From assembly GCA_963714145.1 (NCBI GenBank), contig OY970235.1, positions 7,254,001-7,318,000 of the forward strand: a DNA stretch of 64,000 bases, in the 5' to 3' direction. Shown here in pieces: positions 51,924-58,914 of the stretch. The stretch comes from JBBWZH01 sp035544115. GTDB lineage: Bacteria > Actinomycetota > Actinomycetes > Mycobacteriales > CADCTP01. Position numbers and translations under genes: made by a program. The notes under the pieces were generated by a model, which searched no databases, was not told the DNA's origin, and saw only the letters and a list, made by a program, of their open reading frames with translations. Each line of letters opens with the position of its first letter. The stretch's first letter is position 1.

Positions 51924-52237
51924 AACGGCCGCAACTCGATCACGCCGCGCCAGGCCATCTCATGCTTCGCGGCCACCTCGATCGCCTCGTCCAGATCCGC
52001 GCATTCCAGCACATCGAACCCGGCGATCAGCTCCTTGGTCTCCACGTACGGCCCGTCGGTGACCAGCAGCTCGCCGTTCCGGACCCGGACCGTGGTCGCG
52101 TCCGCCTCCGGCCGGATCCGGTCGCCCAGCAGCCGGACACCCTTGGCGTCGTACTCCTTCACCCACTCCTCGATGTCGGGCGCCTTGGCGTCCGCCGGGA
52201 CCGGGGTGCTGTCCACACAGACCAACATGAGATACCG
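51911..52237 (-). CDS. YCII family protein, partner of the sigma factor
   Basis: 108 residues from GTG 52237 behind GAGGAGG. RYLMLVCVDSTPVPADAKAP, YDAKGVRLLGDRIRPEADAT, LLVTDGPYVETKELIAGFDV and DEAIEVAAKHEMAWRGVIEL define the YCII/DGPF group. These are regularly coupled to ECF sigma factors of the type that follows and may sense or modulate them. Its end overlaps the sigma frame. Confidence 0.9.
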   Translation of the reverse strand, partial: RYLMLVCVDSTPVPADAKAPDIEEWVKEYDAKGVRLLGDRIRPEADATTVRVRNGELLVTDGPYVETKELIAGFDVLECADLDEAIEVAAKHEMAWRGVIELRPFWTE

Positions 52238-52358
52238 CACGGGTTCCTCCTCGATCGTCCGTCGGCAGCCAGCCCGCCGACCAGCCACACGACGAACAGC
52301 CCCGCCCCACATCTACCACCCGCCCGAAACAAGTCACCCCGAGCCCACCCACCCGAGC

Positions 52359-52387
52359 GTTCTACATCTGTAGGACAGTTGTAGAAC
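52359..52387. promoter_or_regulatory. toxin-antitoxin operator
   Basis: GTTCTACA (52359-52366) mirrored by TGTAGAAC (52380-52387), with nested CTACA-TC-TGTAG and CTGT-AGG-ACAG palindromes in between. It starts 50 bases upstream of the antitoxin gene and fits binding by a ribbon-helix-helix antitoxin. Confidence 0.6.
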
Positions 52388-52408
52388 ACTGGTGGTAGCG
52401 TTGGCGGT

Positions 52409-52609
52409 GTGGCGAAGACGATTGGCTTCCGGCCGACCGATGAGGACGAACGGATCCTCAATGCTGCGATGCGCCCCGATGAGCGCACCAGCGACGTGAT
52501 CCGCCGAGCCCTTCGGCTGCTTGAGCGCGAGGTCTGGCTCAGCCAGGCCCGCTCGGATGCGGAGCAACTTGCCGGCGAGGATCTGAGCGGCGAGGCTGAT
52601 GCCTGGTGA
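52409..52609 (+). CDS. ribbon-helix-helix antitoxin of a MazEF-type system
   Basis: 66 residues. KTIGFRPTDEDERILNAAMR and TSDVIRRALRLLEREVWLSQ form a ribbon-helix-helix; the C-terminal acidic helix (ARSDAEQLAGEDLSGEADAW) should wrap the toxin. Overlaps the toxin gene by GTGA. GTG start. Confidence 0.85.
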   Translation: MAKTIGFRPTDEDERILNAAMRPDERTSDVIRRALRLLEREVWLSQARSDAEQLAGEDLSGEADAW

Positions 52610-52923
52610 TCCGCGGCGCGGTGTACCGCGTGGATCTTGGTGAGGCCAAGCGCGGGCACGAACAGCGTGGTCGACGCCTGGGGCTCGTGTTGAGCCCGAG
52701 TTCGATGCCGTGGACCGTGGCCACCATCGTCCCCACCTCGACGACAGCACAGCCAGCCGTGTTCCGGCCGGCCTTCGAAGTCGACGGCCAGGAAACCAGG
52801 TTCCTTGTCGATCAGATCCGCAGCATCGACACCGACTACATCATCGGCGGCCCGGTCCACTATCTCGAACGCGACGAGCTGGCCGAGGTTGACCATGCGG
52901 TCGCGCTCTACCTCGGCCGGTGA
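52606..52923 (+). CDS. mazF: MazF/PemK-type endoribonuclease toxin
   Basis: 105 residues. MazF fold: IRGAVYRVDLGEAKRGHEQR, GLVLSPSSMPWTVATIVPTS, FEVDGQETRFLVDQIRSIDT, ELAEVDHAVALYLG. Members cleave mRNA or tRNA at short sequences. Paired with the upstream antitoxin and an operator palindrome, so a complete toxin-antitoxin module. Confidence 0.9.
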   Translation: MIRGAVYRVDLGEAKRGHEQRGRRLGLVLSPSSMPWTVATIVPTSTTAQPAVFRPAFEVDGQETRFLVDQIRSIDTDYIIGGPVHYLERDELAEVDHAVALYLGR

Positions 52924-52952
52924 GAGCCGAGACTGGTCGGTGGCGCTAGGGG

Positions 52953-53705
52953 TCATTCGAGGGCGCGGCCGCCGTCGACGACGACGCGTTGGCCGGTGAT
53001 GAAGCCGGCGGCTGGCGCGGCGAAGAAGCTGACGGCGTGAGCGACGTCGGCCGGCGTGCCCAGCCGGCCCATCGGCACGCTCGCGCGGTAGCTGGCGAAG
53101 GTCTCGGCGGGCAGGTCGGCGTGCCGCTCGACCGGGATGAAGCCGGGCGCGACCGAGTTCACGGTGATGCCGTGCGGGGCGAGTTCCCGGGCCCAGCTCA
53201 GCGCGATGCCGATCTGGGCCGCCTTGGCCGTGACGTACGCGGACCGGCCGACCGGCGGCCGGAGCGCGACCTCGGTGTCGACGTGTACGATGCGGCCGTG
53301 GCCGCGGGCCCGCATCCGCGGCAGCACGGCGCGGCCCAGCAGGATCGGGCTCTTCACGAAGAACACGAGCTGGGCCAGGTGCTCGTCCCAGCCGGTGTCC
53401 TCGACCGGCGCGTCCGGCTGCGGGCCGGTCGCGTTGAGCACGAGCACCTCCAGCGGGCCGAGCCGGTCCTCCACCGCGGCCACCAGCCGTACGCTGCCGG
53501 CCTCGTCGGTGACGTCGGCCGGGAACGCCTCGGCCCGGCCGCCGGCCGCGCGGATGCCGGCGGCGACCCGGTCGAGCCGCGGGTCACCGGGCAGCCCGTT
53601 GACGGCGACGGCGAACCCGTCGGCGGCCAGCCGGGCCGCGATCACGGCGCCGAGGCCGCGGGAGCTTCCGGTCACCAGCGCCGCCGGTCGATCAGGGCCT
53701 GACAT
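52953..53705 (-). CDS. SDR family oxidoreductase
   Basis: 250 residues. Nucleotide-binding TGSSRGLGAVIAARLAADG, LVLNATGPQP (NxAG-like), catalytic Tyr/Lys in GRSAYVTAKAAQIGIALSWA, and PVERHADLPAETFASYRA, VVVDGGRALE at the end. Catalytic Ser is not obvious before the YxxxK (VDTEVALRPPVGRS). NAD(P)-dependent reduction of an unknown substrate. ATG 53705. Confidence 0.88.
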   Translation of the reverse strand: MSGPDRPAALVTGSSRGLGAVIAARLAADGFAVAVNGLPGDPRLDRVAAGIRAAGGRAEAFPADVTDEAGSVRLVAAVEDRLGPLEVLVLNATGPQPDAPVEDTGWDEHLAQLVFFVKSPILLGRAVLPRMRARGHGRIVHVDTEVALRPPVGRSAYVTAKAAQIGIALSWARELAPHGITVNSVAPGFIPVERHADLPAETFASYRASVPMGRLGTPADVAHAVSFFAAPAAGFITGQRVVVDGGRALE

Positions 53706-53829
53706 TTCCCGGATTCTGCCAGCCGCCCGGCGCGGCCCGCCGGCGCCGCCTGGCCGGTATCGGCCAGCGAGAGTCCGGGACGCCCGGCCGGTGGCGGATC
53801 GTGCCGGTGGGGGTGAGTATGGCGGTGTC

Positions 53830-53880
53830 TGATACCGGGGCGGCCTGACACCGGGAGGCGGCCTGACACCGGGAGGCGGC
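53830..53880 (+). repeat. 18-bp tandem repeat carrying the GH30 ribosome binding site
   Basis: TGACACCGGGAGGCGGCC twice (53846-53863, 53864-53880, last base differing) after a degenerate 16-bp copy TGATACCGGGGCGGCC (53830-53845). Each full copy contains GGGAGG, so the GH30 Shine-Dalgarno sequence is duplicated; slippage here could tune translation. Confidence 0.55.
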
Positions 53881-55821
53881 ATGCGACGACTGGTTGCTCT
53901 TACCGGATGTGTGGCGGCGGTGCTGGCCACCACGTCGGCGCCGGCCGCTGCCGGCCCGCCGGCAGGCCAGCCGGCCGCGCGGGTCTGGGTGACGACGCCG
54001 GACGGAGCGCTGCGGCTGAGCGATGCCGGCGCGGTCGCCTTCCACCGCGGCGGTTCGGCCAACGTGACGATCTCGGTGGACCCGAGCCGGACGTACCAGC
54101 GGATGGACGGCTTCGGCGCGTCGATCACCGACTCCTCCGCCGCAGTACTGTCCACTTTGGACCAGGGCAACCGGAACCGGGTGATGGCGGCGCTGTTCAG
54201 CCCGCGGTCCGGGGACGGGCTGAGCCTGCTGCGCCAGCCGATGGGCGCGTCCGACTTCGTCAGCGGCGACTTCTACACCTACGACGACCTGCCGCCCGGG
54301 CAGACCGACTACCCGATGGCGCGGTTCAGCATCGCGCCGGACCGGGCCCAGATCCTGCCGCTGCTGCGGCAGGCGCTGGCACTGAACCCGGCGTTGAAGG
54401 TGATCGCCACCCCGTGGAGCCCGCCGGCCTGGATGAAGACCAACCAGTCGCTGATCGGCGGCCGGCTGATCGACGATCCGGCGATCTACGCGGCGTACGC
54501 CCGGTACTTCGTCCGGTTCGTGCAGGCGTACGCCGCCGCCGGGGTGCCGATCTACGCGGTCACCCCGCAGAACGAGCCGCAGAACCGCAACCCCAGCGGC
54601 TACCCGGGCATGGACCTGCCGCTGGCGCAGGAGATCAAGCTGATCGAGGCGCTCGGCCCGGCGCTGCGCGCGGCGCGGCTGCCGACCAGGATCCTCGGCT
54701 ACGACCACAACTGGTCCGAGCACCCGAACGACGTCGCGTCCACCCCGCCCGGCGAGGACCCGCAGACCGAATACCCGACCGATCTACTGCGCAGCCCGGC
54801 GGCCCGGTGGGTGGCCGGCATCGCCTACCACTGCTACAGCGGCGAGCCGAGCCGGCAGACCGAACTGCACGCGAAGTTCCCCGGCACCGGCATCTGGTTC
54901 ACCGAGTGCTCCGGTTCGCACGGCCCCACCGACCCGCCGGCCCAGGTCTTCTCCGACACGCTGAAGTGGCATGCCCGCAACCTCGTCCTCGGCGTCACCC
55001 GCAACTGGGGGCAGACCGTCGTCAACTGGAACCTCGCGCTCGACCCGGCCGGCGGCCCGCACAACGGCGGCTGTGGCACCTGCAGCGGCGTGGTCGCCGT
55101 CGGCCCCGGGCAGACCGTGACGGCGAACGCGGAGTACTACACGCTCGGGCACCTGAGCCGGTTCGTCCGGCCCGGCGCGGTCCGGATCGCCAGCACCTCG
55201 TTCGGCACCACCGGCTGGAACGGCCAGATCATGGACGCCGCCTTCCGCAACCCCGACGGCTCCACGGCGCTGGTCGTACACAACGAGAACGACGACCCGC
55301 GCACCTTCGCCGTCTCCGTCGGCGGCTGGTCGTTCGACTACACGCTGCCCGGCGGCGCGCTCGCCACCTTCACCTGGCCGGCCACCCGCGCCCTGGACAG
55401 CCGCCTCGACCTGCTCGACCTGACCGGCGCTACCGCGACCGCCGACCCGGCCGCGCCGACCGACCCGTGCTGCTCGGCCGACCAGGCCGCCGGCGCCGTG
55501 GACGACGACGCGACCACCCGCTGGTCCACCGGGACGGCGCAGCAACCCGGCCAGTTCGTGCAGGTCGACCTGGGCCACCGGACGCAGCTGCGCCGGCTGG
55601 TGCTGGACACCGGAACAGCGACCGGCGACTACCCCCGCGGGTACGCGCTCTACCTCAGCGCCGACGGCCGGCACTGGGGACCGCCGGCGGCCACCGGCGC
55701 GGGCACCGGACAGCTCACCGTCATCGACATCCAGGCCCGGTCGGCCCGCTACCTACGGGTCGTCTCGACCGCGACCGCACCGTCCTGGTGGAGCGTCGCC
55801 GACCTGCGCGCCTACCAGTGA
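53881..55821 (+). CDS. secreted GH30 beta-glycosidase with CBM32-like domain
   Basis: 646 residues. Signal peptide (RRLVALTGCVAAVLATTSAP). GH30 barrel: QRMDGFGASITDSSAAVLST, LLRQPMGASDFVSGDFYTYD, IATPWSPPAWMKTN, acid/base Glu in YAVTPQNEPQN (about 230), nucleophile in IWFTECSGSHG (about 339), then the family beta domain. An F5/8-type/CBM32 domain (about 532-646: VDLGHRTQLRRLVLDTGTA, SARYLRVVSTATAPSWWSV) ends the protein. Likely beta-glucosidase/glucosylceramidase-type or beta-1,6-glucanase acting outside the cell. Confidence 0.9.
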   Translation: MRRLVALTGCVAAVLATTSAPAAAGPPAGQPAARVWVTTPDGALRLSDAGAVAFHRGGSANVTISVDPSRTYQRMDGFGASITDSSAAVLSTLDQGNRNRVMAALFSPRSGDGLSLLRQPMGASDFVSGDFYTYDDLPPGQTDYPMARFSIAPDRAQILPLLRQALALNPALKVIATPWSPPAWMKTNQSLIGGRLIDDPAIYAAYARYFVRFVQAYAAAGVPIYAVTPQNEPQNRNPSGYPGMDLPLAQEIKLIEALGPALRAARLPTRILGYDHNWSEHPNDVASTPPGEDPQTEYPTDLLRSPAARWVAGIAYHCYSGEPSRQTELHAKFPGTGIWFTECSGSHGPTDPPAQVFSDTLKWHARNLVLGVTRNWGQTVVNWNLALDPAGGPHNGGCGTCSGVVAVGPGQTVTANAEYYTLGHLSRFVRPGAVRIASTSFGTTGWNGQIMDAAFRNPDGSTALVVHNENDDPRTFAVSVGGWSFDYTLPGGALATFTWPATRALDSRLDLLDLTGATATADPAAPTDPCCSADQAAGAVDDDATTRWSTGTAQQPGQFVQVDLGHRTQLRRLVLDTGTATGDYPRGYALYLSADGRHWGPPAATGAGTGQLTVIDIQARSARYLRVVSTATAPSWWSVADLRAYQ

Positions 55822-56162
55822 CCGGGGCATGGTCGCCGCGGGCGGTACTGGACGAGCGGCGCGCCGAGGTGACCGCGCAGATCGAGGCGCTGTCCCGGGA
55901 GCTGGCCGGGATCATGGACTCCGCGCTGCTGGCCGCCACCGATGACGAGCACGACCCGGAAGGCGCCACCCTGGCATTCGAACGCGCGCAGTGCGCGGCG
56001 CTGCTGAGCCAGGCCCGCGACCACCGCGCCGAGCTCGACCACGCGCTGCGCCGGCTGGCCGACGGCAGCTACGGCCGGTGCGAACGGTGCCGGCAGCCGA
56101 TCGGCACGCCCCGCCTGACCGCCCGCCCGGCCGCCCGCACCTGCCTCGCCTGCACCCGCTGA
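55818..56162 (+). CDS. DksA/TraR-type zinc-finger protein
   Basis: 114 residues from GTG 55818, overlapping the GH30 stop by GTGA. Helical N-terminus (VTAQIEALSRELAGIMDSAL, QCAALLSQARDHRAELDHAL) and C-terminal C4 zinc finger GRCERCRQPIGTP...CLACTR. Family members bind RNA polymerase or act as zinc-finger adaptors. Coupling to a secreted glycosidase gene is unusual. Confidence 0.85.
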   Translation: MTGAWSPRAVLDERRAEVTAQIEALSRELAGIMDSALLAATDDEHDPEGATLAFERAQCAALLSQARDHRAELDHALRRLADGSYGRCERCRQPIGTPRLTARPAARTCLACTR

Positions 56163-56206
56163 GCTGGCAGCCGGCCCGCGCGCTGGGCGCCGGTGGCTCG
56201 GCCGGG

Positions 56207-56935
56207 TCAGGACCGGGCCGGTGCGGGTGGGGCGCGGCTGCCGGCCCGGCGGTCGCGGGCGAGCTCGAAGGCGGCGGGGATGGTCAGGGCGAAGCCGGCG
56301 CCGATCAGCGAGCCGCCGATCGAGTCCGACAGCCAGTGCGCGGCCAGGTAGGTCCGGCTCAGCGCGACGACCGCGGCCAGGGCGACGGCGACGGCCATCC
56401 AGTGCAGCCGGCGGCGCCCGGTGGACAGCGCCATCACGATGCCGATCGCGGTGATCGCGGACGCGACGGCGTGACCGGACGGGTACGACGCGCCGGACGT
56501 GGCGACCAGCGAACCCGGCGGTCGGGGCCGGTCGACGAGGCCCTTCACCGGGCCGATGCACGCCTCGCCGGCCAGCACGGTGGCCGCCCAGGCGGCGAGC
56601 GCGAGCCAGTGCCGGCGGGCCAGCAGCACCAGCGTCACCACGGCCCGGATCGGCCAGCCGACCGCGGCGCCGAACAGCGTGCTCAGCGCCGTGGAGACGG
56701 TGTCGAGCGGTGCCCAGCGCAGCTCGGCGACCAGCCGGTACCACCAGTCGTCGACCCGCTGCACGGCCGGCCGGGTGGCCGGCGCCGCCACCAGCACGCT
56801 GACCACGACGGCGAGGCCCAGCAGCACCAAGCCGGTCCGCAGCACCCGGCGGCGCAGCACCGCCAGCGGCGCCGGGACGTGGCCGGCGCCGGGCCCGGCC
56901 GCCGGCCCGGCGGCCGGCCCGGGCGGCGTCGTCAT
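56207..56935 (-). CDS. PAP2 superfamily phosphatase (membrane)
   Basis: 242 residues. Complete PAP2 signature: KGLVDRPRPP (KX6RP), SYPSGHAVAS (PSGH) and SRTYLAAHWLSD (SRX5HX3D), among membrane helices (VLLGLAVVVSVLVAA, AVVTLVLLARRHWLALAAW, WMAVAVALAAVVALS). Removes phosphate from a lipid such as undecaprenyl or phosphatidyl phosphate. Last of the four-gene envelope cluster; its ATG overlaps the upstream stop as TGATG. Confidence 0.9.
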   Translation of the reverse strand: MTTPPGPAAGPAAGPGAGHVPAPLAVLRRRVLRTGLVLLGLAVVVSVLVAAPATRPAVQRVDDWWYRLVAELRWAPLDTVSTALSTLFGAAVGWPIRAVVTLVLLARRHWLALAAWAATVLAGEACIGPVKGLVDRPRPPGSLVATSGASYPSGHAVASAITAIGIVMALSTGRRRLHWMAVAVALAAVVALSRTYLAAHWLSDSIGGSLIGAGFALTIPAAFELARDRRAGSRAPPAPARS

Positions 56936-58155
56936 CAGCCGGACCGGGGGACCAGCGGGCTGTGCGGTGCGGTGCCGGCCGGGCGGCGCCAGGACCGGTT
57001 GCGCCGCCAGAAGACGTAGCTGGCCAGGCCGAGCGGGATCGGCAGCACGTAGGTCAGCGCGCGGAACACCAGCACCGCGGCGGCCACCCCGGCCCGGTCG
57101 CCGCCGGCCGCGGAGAGTCCGGTGATCAGGGCGAGCTCCACCACGCCCAGCCCGCCCGGGGTGATCGGTATCGCGGTGAGCAGCCGGGCGAACGCGAAGA
57201 CGGCGAGCACCTCGACCCAGCTCAGCTCCTGCTGCGAGACACCGACGTGGCGCAGTGCGAGCAGCAGCACGAGGAACAGCGACACGTGACTGACCAGCGT
57301 CGTCGCGGTGATCCAGTGCCAGCGCGCGTGCAGCAGCAGGACCGTGCGGTCGCGGAACTTCGCCGTCGCGTCCTCCCAGCCGTGCACCGGCCCGCGGCCG
57401 AGCACCCGGCGCAGCGCGGTGGCGACCCGACCGGCGGCCAGCCCGACCCGGACCGCGCTCTCCCGGCTGCGCAGCAGCAGCGCGAACACGGCGACGGCGG
57501 CGATCAGGGCGACCAGCCCGATCAGCCCGGCGATCAACCGGCCGGCGCTGGGGCCGCCCTGCAGCGCCAGGATGGCCAGCGCCAGCACCGGCATGCCCAG
57601 CTTCGCGAAGTTGTTCCACACGCCCGAGACCAGCACCGACACCGAGGTGCGGGACCGGGAGAAGCCCCAGGACGAGAACATCGCGTAGTTCAGCGCGATC
57701 CCGATCGCGCCGCCGCCCGGCACGGTGTTGGACACCGCGGTGCTCGCCTCGGTGGCCACGGCGGCCTGCCGGTAGGTCAGGCCGGGGGTGGCGGCGACGT
57801 TCACCAGCAGGTAGGTGCCGAGGTTCCAGACGGCGGCCAGGCCGAGCGTGGTCAGCTCCCGCCAGGTCATCGCGCGGATCGACGACCAGACCGCGGAGAT
57901 ACTGGTGAACTGCGGCAGGAAGTACCAGAAGACGCCGACCACCAGGGCCACCGAGGCCAGCGCGGACAGCACCGGGCGGAGCAGCCGGCGGCCCCGCCGC
58001 GGCCGGGCCTGACCGCGGTCGCCAATCCCGTCCGCGACCGCCGGCCCGGCCAGCGGGCTGGTCGGGCCCGTCACCGGCCCGGTCGGGCCCGTCACCGGGC
58101 CGGCTGCCGGTCCGCCTGCCGGGCTGGTCGCCGGGCCGGTCGCGGGGCCGGTCAT
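56935..58155 (-). CDS. LPG-synthase-type (AglD/MprF-like) transmembrane protein
   Basis: 406 residues. A repetitive Gly/Pro/Ala/Thr N-terminus (TGPATGPATSPAGGP) then about eight membrane helices (VLSALASVALVVGVFWYF, LAVWNLGTYLLVN-like segment, LVALIAAVAVFALLL, VSLFLVLLLALRHVG). Family blocks AASTAVSNTVPGGGA-like (STAVSNTVPGGGAIGIALNY) and ITPGGLGVVELALITGLSA. Homologues carry or flip lipid-linked substrates across the membrane. Coupled at both ends (ATGA 58152, TGATG 56935). Confidence 0.88.
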   Translation of the reverse strand: MTGPATGPATSPAGGPAAGPVTGPTGPVTGPTSPLAGPAVADGIGDRGQARPRRGRRLLRPVLSALASVALVVGVFWYFLPQFTSISAVWSSIRAMTWRELTTLGLAAVWNLGTYLLVNVAATPGLTYRQAAVATEASTAVSNTVPGGGAIGIALNYAMFSSWGFSRSRTSVSVLVSGVWNNFAKLGMPVLALAILALQGGPSAGRLIAGLIGLVALIAAVAVFALLLRSRESAVRVGLAAGRVATALRRVLGRGPVHGWEDATAKFRDRTVLLLHARWHWITATTLVSHVSLFLVLLLALRHVGVSQQELSWVEVLAVFAFARLLTAIPITPGGLGVVELALITGLSAAGGDRAGVAAAVLVFRALTYVLPIPLGLASYVFWRRNRSWRRPAGTAPHSPLVPRSG

Positions 58156-58742
58156 CGCTCAGCCGCCGGCGGGTCCAGCCGGAGCCGGCCGTCGCTGGTG
58201 TCGTGCACCAGCCGGGCCAGCTCGGCCCGGCTGACGAAGCCGAGCGCCGCGGTGAGCGGCGCCACCGGCTGCGCCGCGCTCGCGCCGCGCAGGTCGAACC
58301 GGTACGTCACGCAGCCGCCGGCGAAGACGTAGTGCCGCTCGGCGCTGTACCCGGGGCTCACCCGCGCCGCGCCGTCGAACCGCCGGATGCCCGGCTCCGC
58401 GCCCGTCCCCTCGGTGCTGCCGGCGGTGTCACAGCTCGGCCGCAGCAGCACCACGAGCGCCCGCTGGCCGTCCGGGCCGGCGCTCAGCGCGAACGTGGCC
58501 GAGCCGTCCCTTGGCTTGAGCTCGTCGAAGGTCCACCCCACCGGGACCGCCCGGATACACGGCAGCCACCGCGCTGACGGCACCGCCTGCGCCATCACCA
58601 CGACGCCGGCGCTGACCGTCCCCGGCCGCGGCGTGCACTGCGGCAGCCCGCCGGTGGTCACGCTCGCGTCGTCCGAGCAGCCGGCCAGCAGCGGCACCAG
58701 CACCACGGCAGCCACCACCAAGGCGGCCCCCGTCCGGCTCAC
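58152..58742 (-). CDS. lipoprotein of the envelope cluster
   Basis: 196 residues from GTG 58742. Lipobox signal (LVVAAVVLVPLLAGCSDD). The mature part has several Cys (PQCTPRPG, WLPCIRAV, RPSCDTAG, GGCVTYRF) and no recognised domain; it resembles small exported lipoproteins next to lipid-phosphate enzymes in actinobacteria. Its start codon lies in the last GTGAGCC unit of the upstream tandem repeat. Confidence 0.75.
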   Translation of the reverse strand: MSRTGAALVVAAVVLVPLLAGCSDDASVTTGGLPQCTPRPGTVSAGVVVMAQAVPSARWLPCIRAVPVGWTFDELKPRDGSATFALSAGPDGQRALVVLLRPSCDTAGSTEGTGAEPGIRRFDGAARVSPGYSAERHYVFAGGCVTYRFDLRGASAAQPVAPLTAALGFVSRAELARLVHDTSDGRLRLDPPAAER

Positions 58743-58914
58743 AGTGCTCGATGGTTCGCCTCCGGGTCGCTCCGCTCCGCGGCGCCCCAGACGGCACCTG
58801 CGATGCTCACTCCGCCGTCGGCTCACAGTGCTCGTCGGTTCGCCTCCGGGTCGCTCCGCTCCGCGGCGCCCCAGACGGCACCTGCGATGCTCACTCCGCC
58901 GTCGGCTCACAGTG
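58741..58914 (-). repeat. 84-bp tandem duplication upstream of the lipoprotein gene
   Basis: Two 84-bp copies (58741-58824, 58825-58908) differing at only two bases (CGATGG versus CGTCGG), plus 6 bases of a third. On the minus strand each unit begins with CACTGTGAGCC and carries GGAGCGACCCGGAGGCGAAC near its end, so possible start codons and ribosome binding sites were copied along. A recent duplication, by the low divergence. Confidence 0.85.
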
